64,000 bases of DNA from assembly GCF_001905005.1 (NCBI RefSeq), contig NZ_LWKZ01000023.1:744001-808000 (forward strand), written 5' to 3'. Both the position numbers and the translations under genes were made by a program. This document shows positions 1 through 9,789 of this stretch, piece after piece; position 1 is the stretch's first letter, and each line of letters opens with the position of its first letter. Origin of the DNA: Streptomyces sp. CB02923 (GTDB taxonomy: Bacteria > Actinomycetota > Actinomycetes > Streptomycetales > Streptomycetaceae). The notes under the pieces are model-generated. The model saw only the letters and a list, made by a program, of their open reading frames with translations, was not told the origin of the DNA and searched no databases.

Positions 1-2
1 TG

Positions 3-1070
3 GCCTGGACGTCGGACGTGGACCCCAGGAACCGGCTGGCGGCGGTGTGCCGCGCGGAAACCGACCTCACGCGGCGCGCGGTCCTGCGACGCGCCCCTTA
101 CGAAACGCACCCCTTGAAGCTGCCGTCCTGGCGGGACAGCAGCCCGTCCGCGCCGCCCTGCGGCGAAGGCGGACGCTCGGAGGCCGAGGTATCGATCCTG
201 CAGAACATGGGGCTCGTCTTCGCCTCGCTGACCGACGTCAACGGCGGCGGACACGCCCGTACGGCTCTGGCCGCCTATCTCGCCGACGACGCCGCCCCGA
301 TCCTGCTGGCCCCGGCGGGCGCGCAGTGGCACGAGCAGCACCTCCTGGGCTGCGCGCATCTGACACACCTGCTGGCGAACATGACGGACGACGCGGGCCA
401 CCACGGCCTGGCCCAGGCCTACTACCGCATCGCCCTGGCGCTGGCCCACCGGGCAGGCGACCGCTCCGCTTACGCCACCACGCTGCGCGCCCTCAGCACC
501 CAGGCCCTGCGCCTGGGCCACCTGCAATACGCAGCCGACCTGGCCTGCGCTGCTGTGGGAAGCGCCGGGCAGGTCACCGCTGACACCCGCGCCTTCCTAC
601 TGGTGCAACGCGCGCTGGTGCACGCCCACACCGGCCGCCGCTCCCAGGCGCACACAGACCTGAAGGCGGCCGAACGGGAGCACGGCCAAGCGCCGGCCTC
701 CGCGGGACCTTTCGCGTCCTACCCCCGGGCCGGACTGGACTACCAACGAGGGGAGACCCTCTACGCTCTGGGACACGCGGACGCGGCCCTCACGGCTTTC
801 CGCGACGCCGAAGCGCACCGCTCGCCCACCCAGCGCCGCCCCTACGCACTGGCCCAGGCCCGCTTGGCCGAAGTGCTGGCACGCTCAGGCCATCTGGAGG
901 AAGCCTGCCGACACTGGCACGTCTTCCTGGACCACTACCCGCACCTGTCCTCCGTCCACGTCGAACGCGCCGCGGACACCCTGCACCAAGCCGCGCGGAG
1001 CTTCCCCCGTCAGCCGCATGCCCGCATCGTCAGCGACCGGGCCCGCGAACTGTCCGGCAGACGCCCGTGA
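3..1070 (+). CDS. TPR-rich regulator, 5' end outside window
   Basis: The frame is open to the left edge, so this is the C-terminal part of a longer gene; the GTG at 18 is probably internal. The visible 355 residues are helical, alanine- and leucine-rich, with TPR-like repeats (for example around ALGHADAALTAFRDAEAH). Such C-termini follow an N-terminal helix-turn-helix in many streptomycete XRE-type regulators, but no HTH is visible here, so the regulator label is inference. A strong hairpin follows the stop codon, so transcription probably ends before the convergent ispH. Confidence 0.6.
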   Translation, partial: AWTSDVDPRNRLAAVCRAETDLTRRAVLRRAPYETHPLKLPSWRDSSPSAPPCGEGGRSEAEVSILQNMGLVFASLTDVNGGGHARTALAAYLADDAAPILLAPAGAQWHEQHLLGCAHLTHLLANMTDDAGHHGLAQAYYRIALALAHRAGDRSAYATTLRALSTQALRLGHLQYAADLACAAVGSAGQVTADTRAFLLVQRALVHAHTGRRSQAHTDLKAAEREHGQAPASAGPFASYPRAGLDYQRGETLYALGHADAALTAFRDAEAHRSPTQRRPYALAQARLAEVLARSGHLEEACRHWHVFLDHYPHLSSVHVERAADTLHQAARSFPRQPHARIVSDRARELSGRRP

Positions 1071-1087
1071 ACCCGGCTGCCTGCAAG

Positions 1088-1125
1088 GGCGCTGCGCCGA
1101 CCGAAGGGCGGGTCGGCGCAGCGCC
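1088..1125 (+). terminator. Hairpin terminator after TPR gene
   Basis: Perfect 15-bp inverted repeat (GGCGCTGCGCCGACC at 1088-1102 with its complement at 1111-1125) around an 8-nt loop, 18 bases after the stop of the plus-strand gene. There is no U-tract, as is usual for streptomycete terminators. It could also stop transcripts arriving from ispH. The rest of 1126-1382 shows no gene. Confidence 0.7.
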
Positions 1126-1382
1126 GCGCCGAGCGACGTTCTCCCCCGTCTGCCGCATGTCCAGGGCAGGCGGAACGCGTCGATAACGGGGGACCGGCAG
1201 CGGGCTCAACGAAAACGGGTCGTCCATTCCCTATGGATAACCGCTGCGCCGGGGCTTTCCCGCCAGGCAGGGTCGTCCTGGGCAGTGCGCTGCCGCATAA
1301 GTCACTCTTCTGGCCGCAGAATGATGTGAGGCGGAGTGATTTCAGGATGACTGCCACGAAGGGCGGGCGGCAGGACGCCGCA

Positions 1383-2384
1383 TCAGTGGGTCCGGACGGC
1401 CGCCGGCGGATGGAAGTGGACGTCCTCGACAGTGGCGACATGTTCGGTCACGGCCACCGGACCCAGGGAACGGAGATGGGCGACCACCTCGTCGACCAGG
1501 GCCCCGGGAGCCGAGGCCCCGGCGGTCAAGGCGATCACCTCGGCGTCGGCGATCCAGGCCGGGTCGATGGCGGTCACATCCTCGATCAGGTGGGACACGG
1601 TGCCGAGACGCTCACCCACCTCCACCAGCCGCACCGAATTCGAGGAATGGGCGGAGCCGACCACCAGGAGCACATCCGCGGCCCTGGCGACCCGCTCCAC
1701 CGCCCGTTGCCGGTTGGTGCTGGCGTAACAGATGTCCTCCGAACCCGGCGCCCGCAGGTGCGGGAACCGCCGGGTGAGCGCTTCGACGATCTCGGCGGTC
1801 TCCTGCACGGCCAGGGTGGTCTGCGTCAGGTACGAGACCCGACCGGGATCGGCGACGTCCACCGTGGCGGCATCCGCGACGCTTTCCACCACGACCGTGT
1901 GCTCAGGGGCCTCACCGAGCGTCCCCTCGACCTCCTCGTGCCCCACATGGCCGATCAACACGACCGTGTCGCCGCGAGCGGCGAACCGCCGCGCCTCGGT
2001 GTGCACCTTGGTCACCAGCGGGCAGGTGGCATCGACCACCTCCAGCCCCCGCTGCTCGGCCCGCGCCCGCACCTGCGGGGAAACCCCATGCGCGGAGAAC
2101 ACCACCAGCGCGCCCGGCGGCACCTCGTCGAGCTCCTCGACGAACACCGCGCCACGGCGTTCCAGATCCCGCACCACGTGGGCGTTGTGCACGATCTGCT
2201 TACGCACGTACACCGGAACGCCGCGGCGCTCCAGCAGCATCTCGACGACATCGATGGCCCGCTCCACTCCGGCACAGAACGACCGCGGGGCCGCCAGCAG
2301 CACTCGACGCGGGCGCCTCGGCCCCGCAGCGGCGGACTCCGAACAACGGGTGGTCTCACGGTCCTTACGGGGTGTCCGAGGCAT
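1383..2384 (-). CDS. ispH: 4-hydroxy-3-methylbut-2-enyl diphosphate reductase
   Basis: Last enzyme of the MEP pathway: a [4Fe-4S] enzyme reducing HMBPP to IPP and DMAPP. The 333-residue protein has the family's cysteines in FCAGVERAI (near residue 37), in VDATCPLVTK and in EDICYASTNRQ, plus the VVVGSAHSSNS segment. Length matches the family. ATG 2384 follows an AAGGAAAC ribosome site. It lies 25 nt downstream of the polyprenyl synthase gene and is probably co-transcribed. With dxs and ispG in the same locus it is likely a pathway-dedicated copy, though a housekeeping paralogue cannot be checked here. Confidence 0.95.
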   Translation of the reverse strand: MPRTPRKDRETTRCSESAAAGPRRPRRVLLAAPRSFCAGVERAIDVVEMLLERRGVPVYVRKQIVHNAHVVRDLERRGAVFVEELDEVPPGALVVFSAHGVSPQVRARAEQRGLEVVDATCPLVTKVHTEARRFAARGDTVVLIGHVGHEEVEGTLGEAPEHTVVVESVADAATVDVADPGRVSYLTQTTLAVQETAEIVEALTRRFPHLRAPGSEDICYASTNRQRAVERVARAADVLLVVGSAHSSNSVRLVEVGERLGTVSHLIEDVTAIDPAWIADAEVIALTAGASAPGALVDEVVAHLRSLGPVAVTEHVATVEDVHFHPPAAVRTH

Positions 2385-2409
2385 GCGCGAAGGTTTCCTT
2401 TGCCGGTCG

Positions 2410-3456
2410 TCAGTGGTTGCGGCGGGTCAGCACGTGGGCCAGGGCGCGCAGCTCATCCCGATCGGCCCCGGTCGGGACCGCCTCGGCCAGCGCGGCGAAG
2501 GCCGAGGTCAGCTCCCCGTGGACGGCGCTGCGCGCTGCGCTCACGCCCCCGGCCTCCGCCACCAGCAGCGCCGCCCGGGCCGGCACCGCGCCCTCCGGCG
2601 AGGCACTGCCGGCGAGCAGGGCCGCCAGTTCCTGGCCTTGCCGGGTGCCGGAGGCCAGCGCGGCCAGCAGCGGCATCGTCTTCTTGCCCGCGGCCAGGTC
2701 GGCGCCGACCGGCTTGCCCGTCACGGCCGGATCACCCTGCAGGCCCAGCAGGTCATCCACGATCTGGAACGCGACACCGAGATGCCGGCCGAAAGCCCCC
2801 AGCAGCTGCGCGCGTTCGCGCCCGGCGCCACCGGCCAAGGCGCCCAGCGTGCAGGCGCACGCCATGAGCGCGCCGGTCTTGGCGGCGGCCATGGCGGTGT
2901 ACTCGCTCAAGGAGACGTGGCGGCGCCGCTCGAAAGCGACATCGAGCGCTTCGCCTTCGACCAGTTCGGTGACCGCGTCGGCGAGGCACCTCAGCGAATC
3001 CGGCGCCGCCCGGAGCGGACCGTCGGCCAGCGTGGTGAAGGCCAACGAGAGCAGCAGGTCCCCGGTCAGGATCCCGGCCGGAACGCCGAAGACGGACCAC
3101 ACCGTCGGGCGGTGCCGCCGGGTGCGGTCTCCGTCGATGATGTCGTCGTGCAGCAGCGAGAATTCGTGCACCATCTGCACGGCACCAGCGGCCGTCAAAG
3201 CGTCCCGGGACCGGCCGCCCACCGCCTTCGCCGACGCCAAGGCCAGCGCGGGCCGTACCGCTTTGCCCGAGCTTCCCGCACACGGCCGGCCTTTCTCGTC
3301 CTGCCAGCCCAAGTGATATCCCGCGTGCTTTTCCACCTGGTTCAGGCGGCCGGTGACCTGCCGTTCGAGGACGGGACGTACCCGATGGCCGGCCTGCTCC
3401 AGCAGGATGAGCCCGGCGTCCTCAGGAGATGCGGCAGCAACGAATGCCCTGTCCAT
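2410..3456 (-). CDS. Trans-polyprenyl diphosphate synthase (GGPP synthase-like)
   Basis: Condenses IPP with allylic diphosphates to make the linear terpene precursor. The 348-residue protein has the first aspartate-rich motif in LLHDDIIDGDRTRRHRPT and a second region FQIVDDLLG, with GKPVGADLAAGKKTMPLL following. There is no two-residue insertion in the first motif and a Phe lies five residues before it; either C15 or C20 product would fit, so chain length is open. ATG 3456 is chosen because AAGGGAG lies just upstream. The open frame runs further but without a comparable site. First gene of a two-gene unit with ispH, divergent from the amidohydrolase gene. Confidence 0.88.
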   Translation of the reverse strand: MDRAFVAAASPEDAGLILLEQAGHRVRPVLERQVTGRLNQVEKHAGYHLGWQDEKGRPCAGSSGKAVRPALALASAKAVGGRSRDALTAAGAVQMVHEFSLLHDDIIDGDRTRRHRPTVWSVFGVPAGILTGDLLLSLAFTTLADGPLRAAPDSLRCLADAVTELVEGEALDVAFERRRHVSLSEYTAMAAAKTGALMACACTLGALAGGAGRERAQLLGAFGRHLGVAFQIVDDLLGLQGDPAVTGKPVGADLAAGKKTMPLLAALASGTRQGQELAALLAGSASPEGAVPARAALLVAEAGGVSAARSAVHGELTSAFAALAEAVPTGADRDELRALAHVLTRRNH

Positions 3457-3727
3457 GTCCCACTCCCTTGAAAGGCAGCCGGCCGCCCACACCGCACAAG
3501 CCCGAGCCGGGCCGTACACGTCCCACCCAAGCCACGCCGCCCCTGACGGACAAGAACCCCACCGAAGGGGCGCGTGAACGCGTTGAATTCCCCGGCGCTC
3601 ATCGGTGCCCTCCCGGCCCCGGCAGAGCCGCAGTGTTCCACTGACCGGAACGCCGAGTAGGAGAATCCACTCCGCGTTCGGGAACCTTGCGCAAAGGAAT
3701 GTGGCACGGGGAATGAGGTGGACACGT
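3457..3727. promoter_or_regulatory. Divergent intergenic region of terpenoid locus
   Basis: These 271 bases separate the minus-strand synthase-ispH unit from the plus-strand biosynthetic run, so promoters for both must lie here or close by. I found no convincing -35/-10 pair or long palindrome by eye. The IclR protein encoded at 13568 is a candidate regulator, by inference only. Confidence 0.4.
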
Positions 3728-5428
3728 ATGGCACAGTTCGACACCCTCGTCATGGGCGGAATCGTGATCGACGGCCGGAGGAACCCTCGCTCTCGCGCCG
3801 ATGTAGCGATCAAGGACGGCCGTATCGCGGCGGTCGGCCGACTGGACCCGTCCGACGCCGAACGGGTCGTGGACGCGACCGGTCTCATCGTCGCACCCGG
3901 CTTCGTCGATCTGCACACGCACTACGATGCCCAGATATTCTGGGACCCTTACTGCACGATCTCCGCGTACCACGGTGTCACCTCGCTGGTGATCGGCAAC
4001 TGCGGTTTCGGGTTCGCGCCCGTCAAACCCGAAGACCGTGACTACGCGATGCGGACGCTGAACCGGGTCGAGCAGGTTCCCTACGAGTCGATCAAGGCCG
4101 GAATGCCGTGGAAATGGGAAACCTTCCCCGAGTTCCTCGACGCCCTGGACGCCACCCCGAAAGGGGTGAACGTCCTGCCGTATGTGGGAGTCAACCCCCT
4201 GCTCAACTACGTGATGGGGAAAGAGGCCGCGAAGAGCCGTCCACCGACGGAGGAGGAACACCGCAGGATCGCCGCCACATTCGAGGAGGCACTCGAAGCG
4301 GGCGCCTGCGGCTGGTCGGCCATGCGGACACCGCCCGGCAGTTTTGCCTCCAACCACCGTGACCACGACGGAACTCCGTTCGCGAGCAACGTCATGGGAG
4401 ACGAGACGGCATTCCTGCTGAGCGCGGTGATGAACGAACGCGGCGCCGGGTTCACTCAGCTCACGATAGGAACGGAGGACCTGGAGGCGGACAACCGCCA
4501 CGTCGAGAAGCTGGCCGAGATCGGCGGGCGGCCCATCCTGTGGAACTCCCTCTTCCCCGACGGGGACATGCCCGAGTTCCACCGCTCCTACCAGCAGTGG
4601 TTCAACCGGTGCCGCGAGCGCGGTCTCCCGCTGTACTGCCAAGGCATGACGGTCGAGACGACCCTCACCTTCTCCTTGGACGACTGGGCGCTGTGGGACC
4701 ACGACGACGCCTGGCGAGAGGCACTGGTCGGCGACACCGGACACCGCATCGCCGCGCTGTCGGACACGGGACTCCGCGAACGACTCAAGAAGCAGCCGCC
4801 CATCCTGTATCCCCCGGAACTCATCCGGCTGGCCGGCACGCAGCATCCCGACTTCAAGCCGTACGTCAATCTGCCCCTCACCGAAATCGCGGTGAAGCTC
4901 GGCAAGCATCTGATCGACGCACTGCTCGACATCTCCCTGGCCGAGGATCTCGCGACGATATGGGAGGTGCCGCTCCGTCCGCCTCCCGCGGACGAACACC
5001 TCCGCGAAATCGTCCAGGACCCGTTCGTCATCCCGGGGGTTTCCGACGGCGGAGCTCACGCCAAGATCTCCACGATGGCCCGCTTTCCCACCGAGCACAT
5101 CCAGCGGTACGTACGCGAGAAGCAGTGGCTCACCCTCGAAGAGATGCACTGGAAGATCTCGGCGCTTCCCGCGTGGATGGCCGGATTCCACGACCGGGGG
5201 ACGATCGTGCCCGGTGCACCCGCCGACCTGGTCGTCTACGACTTCGAAAACCTCAAGGTCCTGCCCCCGGAGGTCGAACACGACCTGCCGGGCGGCGAAT
5301 GGCGGCGTGTGCAGCGGGCGGAGGGATACCGCTACGTCCTGGTCAACGGCGTGGTCACTTTTCAGGACGGGCAATGCACCCGAGCCACGCCGGGCCGGCT
5401 TCTGCGGCACGGAGTGGGAACGGATTGA
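3728..5428 (+). CDS. Amidohydrolase, N-acyl-D-amino-acid deacylase-like
   Basis: Metal-dependent TIM-barrel hydrolase of the amidohydrolase superfamily (566 residues). Seen: N-terminal MGGIVIDGRR strand, metal-binding DLHTHYDAQ, SDGGAH near residue 435, and a C-terminal GAPADLVVYD beta-domain, the typical layout of D-aminoacylase-like proteins. ATG 3728 is preceded by GAGGTGG at good spacing. First gene of the plus-strand run, 53 nt before the esterase-BVMO gene. Its substrate is unknown; it could cleave an amide, carbamate or lactone in a terpenoid intermediate, which is inference from position only. Confidence 0.85.
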   Translation: MAQFDTLVMGGIVIDGRRNPRSRADVAIKDGRIAAVGRLDPSDAERVVDATGLIVAPGFVDLHTHYDAQIFWDPYCTISAYHGVTSLVIGNCGFGFAPVKPEDRDYAMRTLNRVEQVPYESIKAGMPWKWETFPEFLDALDATPKGVNVLPYVGVNPLLNYVMGKEAAKSRPPTEEEHRRIAATFEEALEAGACGWSAMRTPPGSFASNHRDHDGTPFASNVMGDETAFLLSAVMNERGAGFTQLTIGTEDLEADNRHVEKLAEIGGRPILWNSLFPDGDMPEFHRSYQQWFNRCRERGLPLYCQGMTVETTLTFSLDDWALWDHDDAWREALVGDTGHRIAALSDTGLRERLKKQPPILYPPELIRLAGTQHPDFKPYVNLPLTEIAVKLGKHLIDALLDISLAEDLATIWEVPLRPPPADEHLREIVQDPFVIPGVSDGGAHAKISTMARFPTEHIQRYVREKQWLTLEEMHWKISALPAWMAGFHDRGTIVPGAPADLVVYDFENLKVLPPEVEHDLPGGEWRRVQRAEGYRYVLVNGVVTFQDGQCTRATPGRLLRHGVGTD

Positions 5429-5481
5429 TCAGCGGCGGCATGGCAGAGGACGGCAGTTCAGCCTGAGAGGAGGGCGAGGGA

Positions 5482-7887
5482 ATGCGGGTAAGCGCTGCCT
5501 CTGCAGCCGGTAGCGGGGTGGGTTCCGGAATGGCCCGGCTCATGGTGCGGATAGCGGACCGGGCGGTACTGAGCTGGGCACCGCTGAAGGTCCAACGCCG
5601 ACTGGCCGAATTACCGGCATTGCGTCGGAGCACCGCACAGTGCCACGAGGGGGAGATCAACGGAGTGCCGGGGCTGTGGGTGCAGCCACCGGCATCAGCG
5701 CCCGGGGGAGTCCTGCTCTATCTCCACGGAGGCGGGTTCGTCCTCGGCTCGGCCCGCAGCTACCGCAGCTTTGCGGCAGCGCTCGCCAAGGCCGCCGGAA
5801 TGCCGTGCTTTCTGCCCGACTACCGGCTCGCGCCCGCGCATCCTTTTCCCGCGGCTCCGCACGATTCCTTCGCGGTGTACCAGGGGCTGCTGGCATCCGG
5901 CTGGCCCGCCGAGCGCATAGTGATCGCCGGGGACTCCGCGGGGGGCGGACTGGCCCTCGGACTGGCCATGACCGTACGGGACCGGGGCCTGCCACCACCC
6001 GCTCTCGTCGCCATGCTCTGCCCCTGGCTCGACGTGACCCCGACCGCGCACGAAGACAGCGCGCGCAGGCCTCGCCCACCCCTCACGGCACGGACACTCC
6101 GCCGCTGGTCCCGCCTCTACGCCCGCCCCGCCCAGGCGGGCACCGCCCAGGCCTCGCCCCTGGTCGGGGACCTGCGGGGCCTTCCTCCCCTCCTGGTCCA
6201 CTCGGCCGACGGGGACCTCCTGGCCACGGACGCCGACCGCCTGGAGGCGCTCGCCGCGTCCTCCGGCGTCACACTGGAACACAAGCGGCACGTGCACATG
6301 TGGCACGGCTTCCACCTCTTCACCGGGCTGCTGGGTGAATCCGACGCCGCTGTCACGGAATGGGGGGAACAGATCCGCCGTTCCGTTCCGATACCGCGCC
6401 GAAAGGCACAGGTGGCGATCGTCGGCGCCGGCGTGTCGGGAATATGCCTCGCCGCGAAACTCGCAGCCGCCGGCCTCGCCGACTACACCGTGTACGAGAA
6501 GGCCGACGACCTCGGCGGCACGTGGCGGGAGAACCGCTACCCGGGCCTGCGATGTGATGTCCCGTCCCGCCTCTACTCCTACTCGTTCGCCGCCGTCCAC
6601 GCGTGGAAACGGCTGTTCTCGACCGGCAGGGAAATCCACCAGTACCTGCGGAACGTCGCCGCGGACCACGGGGTCCTGCCGCACATCCGTTACGGAGTGC
6701 AGGTGACGGCCGCGAGGTGGGACGAAACCCAATGGCGACTGGAGACAAGCGCCGGCCCTGCCACCGCTGACATCCTCGTGACGGCCACCGGCTTTCTGCA
6801 CACCCCCCGAACCCCGGCAATTCCCGGACTCGACGCATTCGAAGGAGCACTGCGGCACGCGGCCCGCTGGGACGACTCCGCCGACCCCGCAGGACGCCGC
6901 GTGGCCGTCATAGGCACCGGCTCCACCGGCGTACAGCTCACCAACGCCCTGGCCGGAGACGCCGACCACCTCCTGGTCTTCCAACGCACCGCACAGTGGA
7001 TCGCCCCGGTGCCCAACCCGCGTCTGGTACAGGCGGTCGGCCGCCTGTACCAGCGTCGGCCCGGTCTCGGCCGGGCGAGCCGACACTGCTTGAGGACGGC
7101 GTTCGAAGCGATCAGTGGAACCTCCCCCCTGCGTGCGGGCTGGGCCCGCACCGCGCTCTCGACCGCGTGCAGGCTCCACCTGCGGCTGGCGGTCCGGGAC
7201 CCGGACCTGCGACGACGGCTGCGCCCCGATCATGCCCCCATGTGCAAACGGCTCATCGTGGACTCCATGTTCTACCGGTCGCTCCAGCGGGATGACGTCG
7301 AACTGGTCGACACCCCCATCGCGCGGATCGAGAAGAACGGGATCGTGACCGGCGACGGCCGCTTCCATCCTGTCGACATCATCGTTCTGGCCACCGGTTT
7401 CGACTCCCAGGCGTACGTCCGGCCGATGAAGGTCACCGGACTCGGCGGCCGGACCCTTGACCGGGCCTGGGCGAACGGCCCGACCTCCTACGCCAGTGTG
7501 GCCCTGCCCGGCTTCCCCAATTTCTTCATGATGATCGGCCCCTACAGCCCGGTCGGCAATCAGTCGCAGGTGACAACGGCGGAGACGCACGCCGACTACA
7601 TCATCGGCTGGATCAGGACCCTGTACACGCTCGGCCCGGCCGCGGCGGTCATGCCGACCGTCCCCGCGACGGAAACCTTTCTCGCACAGGCCGACGCCGC
7701 GGCGTCACGGACGGTCTGGGCCTCCGGCTGCAGCAGTTGGTACCAGAGCGACAACGGCTCCCTCATCCTGTGGCCCTGGTCCCCGCGCAGCCACCGGAAA
7801 TACCTGCGCCGTCCCCGCCTTGCCGACTTCGAATTCATCGACGTCACATCCGCAGGACCGAGGAGAGACGATGAAGTTTCGCGGTAA
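5482..7887 (+). CDS. Alpha/beta-hydrolase fused to Baeyer-Villiger monooxygenase
   Basis: An 801-residue two-domain enzyme. Residues 1-300 are a hormone-sensitive-lipase-type esterase: HGGG at 82-85, nucleophile elbow GDSAG with Ser152, histidine in HGFH near 275. Residues 305-795 are a type I BVMO: GAGVSG FAD site at 315-320, the GGTWRENRYPGLRCD signature from 345, FEGALRHAARWD at 453-464 (the FxGxxxHxxxW fingerprint), and a second nucleotide site GTGSTG near 478. The BVMO half would insert oxygen next to a ketone using NADPH and O2, and the esterase half could open the ester or lactone. AGGAGGGCGAGGGA precedes ATG 5482. It overlaps the next gene by 17 nt. Confidence 0.9.
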   Translation: MRVSAASAAGSGVGSGMARLMVRIADRAVLSWAPLKVQRRLAELPALRRSTAQCHEGEINGVPGLWVQPPASAPGGVLLYLHGGGFVLGSARSYRSFAAALAKAAGMPCFLPDYRLAPAHPFPAAPHDSFAVYQGLLASGWPAERIVIAGDSAGGGLALGLAMTVRDRGLPPPALVAMLCPWLDVTPTAHEDSARRPRPPLTARTLRRWSRLYARPAQAGTAQASPLVGDLRGLPPLLVHSADGDLLATDADRLEALAASSGVTLEHKRHVHMWHGFHLFTGLLGESDAAVTEWGEQIRRSVPIPRRKAQVAIVGAGVSGICLAAKLAAAGLADYTVYEKADDLGGTWRENRYPGLRCDVPSRLYSYSFAAVHAWKRLFSTGREIHQYLRNVAADHGVLPHIRYGVQVTAARWDETQWRLETSAGPATADILVTATGFLHTPRTPAIPGLDAFEGALRHAARWDDSADPAGRRVAVIGTGSTGVQLTNALAGDADHLLVFQRTAQWIAPVPNPRLVQAVGRLYQRRPGLGRASRHCLRTAFEAISGTSPLRAGWARTALSTACRLHLRLAVRDPDLRRRLRPDHAPMCKRLIVDSMFYRSLQRDDVELVDTPIARIEKNGIVTGDGRFHPVDIIVLATGFDSQAYVRPMKVTGLGGRTLDRAWANGPTSYASVALPGFPNFFMMIGPYSPVGNQSQVTTAETHADYIIGWIRTLYTLGPAAAVMPTVPATETFLAQADAAASRTVWASGCSSWYQSDNGSLILWPWSPRSHRKYLRRPRLADFEFIDVTSAGPRRDDEVSR

Positions 7888-8620
7888 AACCGTTCTGATC
7901 ACCGGCGCGGGATCGGGTATCGGTGCAGCCTGCGCCCGCCGTTTCGCGGAACACGGCGCGCGCGTCGTGGCCGCGGACCTCAACCCGGACACCGCCCGGA
8001 GCGTCGCGGAACAGCAGCCGAACCGTATCCGCGCGCTCCCGCTCGACGTCACCGACGCACACGCCACATACAACGCCATAGAGGAAATATCCCGGCAGGA
8101 AGGGGGATTGGACATCGCGGTGAACAACGCCGGTGTCATCGCCGAGCCCTCCCGGGTCCACGAAACGCCATTGGCGCACCTCCACCAGGTGATGGACACC
8201 AACTTCTTCGGCGTCTTCCACTGCATGCGTGCCGAGATCCCGCCGATGCTCACCGCGGGTGGCGGCGTCATCGTCAACCTCGCCTCGTTCGCCGCGACAC
8301 GCGCGGTTCCGTTCGCCGCGTCCTATACCGCGAGCAAACACGCGGTAGCCGGACTCACCCGGGCCGCGGCTGTCGACTATGCCGATTCCGGTATCCGTGT
8401 GGTGGCGGTGTCTCCCGGAGTCGTCGACACCGCCATCACCAGTCACCTGCCGCAGGAGACCGTCACGTCGCGGCTTCAGCAGGCCGTTGATGCCCAAGCC
8501 ATCAAACGCGCCGGGAAACCCGCGGAAGTCGCCACACTCATCTGCTTCCTGGCCTCCGACGACGCCTCATTCATCACGGGCAGCTGTCACTCCGTGGACG
8601 GTGGCTACACCGCCACCTGA
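7871..8620 (+). CDS. Short-chain dehydrogenase/reductase
   Basis: NAD(P)-dependent oxidoreductase of the classical SDR family (249 residues). Seen: TGAGSGIG cofactor loop near the N-terminus, NNAG, catalytic Ser in NLASFAA, and YTASK with the Tyr-Lys pair. D/N-rich residues after beta-2 (AADLN) suggest NAD preference, as an inference. ATG 7871 has GAGGAGAGACG directly upstream inside the end of the BVMO gene, so the two are translationally coupled. In context it probably oxidises an alcohol to the ketone used by the BVMO, or does the reverse reduction. Confidence 0.9.
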   Translation: MKFRGKTVLITGAGSGIGAACARRFAEHGARVVAADLNPDTARSVAEQQPNRIRALPLDVTDAHATYNAIEEISRQEGGLDIAVNNAGVIAEPSRVHETPLAHLHQVMDTNFFGVFHCMRAEIPPMLTAGGGVIVNLASFAATRAVPFAASYTASKHAVAGLTRAAAVDYADSGIRVVAVSPGVVDTAITSHLPQETVTSRLQQAVDAQAIKRAGKPAEVATLICFLASDDASFITGSCHSVDGGYTAT

Positions 8621-8699
8621 CAACCACCGGCCCAACGGCCGGGAACCGGCCGAACTCGACGCGAAGTACGCCAAGTACGCCAAGAATTGGGGGACCGAC

Positions 8700-9671
8700 A
8701 TGAGGCAGGACGAGCACCCCGGCACGGACGCCGCCTACCGCGTCCCTGATTTCACGCTTCCTTTCCCCGAACGGTCCGGCCCCTACGCAGAGACCGCATG
8801 CCGTGACGGCGACAGCTGGATCACCCGGGCCGGCCTGTTCCCCGACCCGGCGGTGCGAGCCAAGATCATGGCGGCCCGAACCGGTGATCTGGCGACACGC
8901 GCCATGCCGTTCGCCGATGAAGACATGGTCCTGCTTCTCAACAGGTGGATTCTGTGGACGCTCGCACTGGACGAGTTCTTCGACGGCCTTCCCTTCGAGG
9001 ACCGGGTCACGGCCTTCGACCGGGTGTTCGGCGATGTGGCGGAGTCCCTCACCACCGGCAAGGCCGATCACCCGATGACCGTGGCCCTGGTCGAACTGTG
9101 GCGGGCGACGGTCACCCCCATGTCCGCCGTCTGGGAACGTCGCTTCCGCCGCAACACCCTGCGATTCATCCACGCCATGCGTGTGGAGTCTGTCCATCAC
9201 ACGTCTTCGCCACCGGGTATTCCCGACTACATCGCCGAACGCCGGTACTCGTTCTGGTGTTATGCCGCGATGGACCTGGTGGAGCGTGCCGAGATGTTCG
9301 ACGTTCCGGTGGACGTCTACCGCAGTGAGCCCTATCAGGGGCTCTACGAGGCGGGAGCGGACATTGCGGGCTGGACCAACGATGTCTTCAGCGCACCCGC
9401 GGAACTGGCCAAAGGGGAAATGCTCACCCTGCCCGGCCTGCTCATGCTCCAACAGGGCTGTGCGCTACAGTCCGCCGCCTTGCAGACCCTCGGCCGTATC
9501 TACCGGCGCGTCGGTGATTTTCTCGACCACCAGGCACGTCTGCGCGTCCTGCTCGATGACCTGCGCTGTCCGGCCGAGGAACGGGACAGGGTGATCCGGT
9601 GTGCCGACGGAATCGCCACCTGGCTGGTCGCCAACCACGATTGGCACCGCAGATCCTCCCGCTACAAGTGA
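8700..9671 (+). CDS. Class I terpene cyclase
   Basis: Ionises a prenyl diphosphate and cyclises it. The 323-residue protein has the size and motifs of bacterial class I synthases: a variant aspartate-rich motif D91EFFD95, the NSE triad N227DxxS231xxxE235, an arginine (R181) exactly 46 residues before the NSE triad where the diphosphate sensor normally sits, and a C-terminal SSRY. ATG 8700 follows GGGGGACC. The substrate size cannot be told from sequence; C15, C20 and C25 remain possible. Central scaffold-forming gene of the locus, 79 nt after the SDR gene. Confidence 0.9.
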   Translation: MRQDEHPGTDAAYRVPDFTLPFPERSGPYAETACRDGDSWITRAGLFPDPAVRAKIMAARTGDLATRAMPFADEDMVLLLNRWILWTLALDEFFDGLPFEDRVTAFDRVFGDVAESLTTGKADHPMTVALVELWRATVTPMSAVWERRFRRNTLRFIHAMRVESVHHTSSPPGIPDYIAERRYSFWCYAAMDLVERAEMFDVPVDVYRSEPYQGLYEAGADIAGWTNDVFSAPAELAKGEMLTLPGLLMLQQGCALQSAALQTLGRIYRRVGDFLDHQARLRVLLDDLRCPAEERDRVIRCADGIATWLVANHDWHRRSSRYK

Positions 9672-9789
9672 CCGGACCTCACGCGCATGTCCACGGTCCG
9701 GAACCGGTGCCACCCACCCATGACCTCCCACCGGCCGAATGTGCCGACGTGCTGCACCAGACCACGACCAACTCCCGGGAACTCGCGAC

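Noticed and set aside
1233..2867. 544-codon plus-strand open frame
   Set aside because: It is antisense to ispH and the prenyl synthase gene, both of which have clear family motifs; its translation is low-complexity Gly/Arg/His/Pro-rich.
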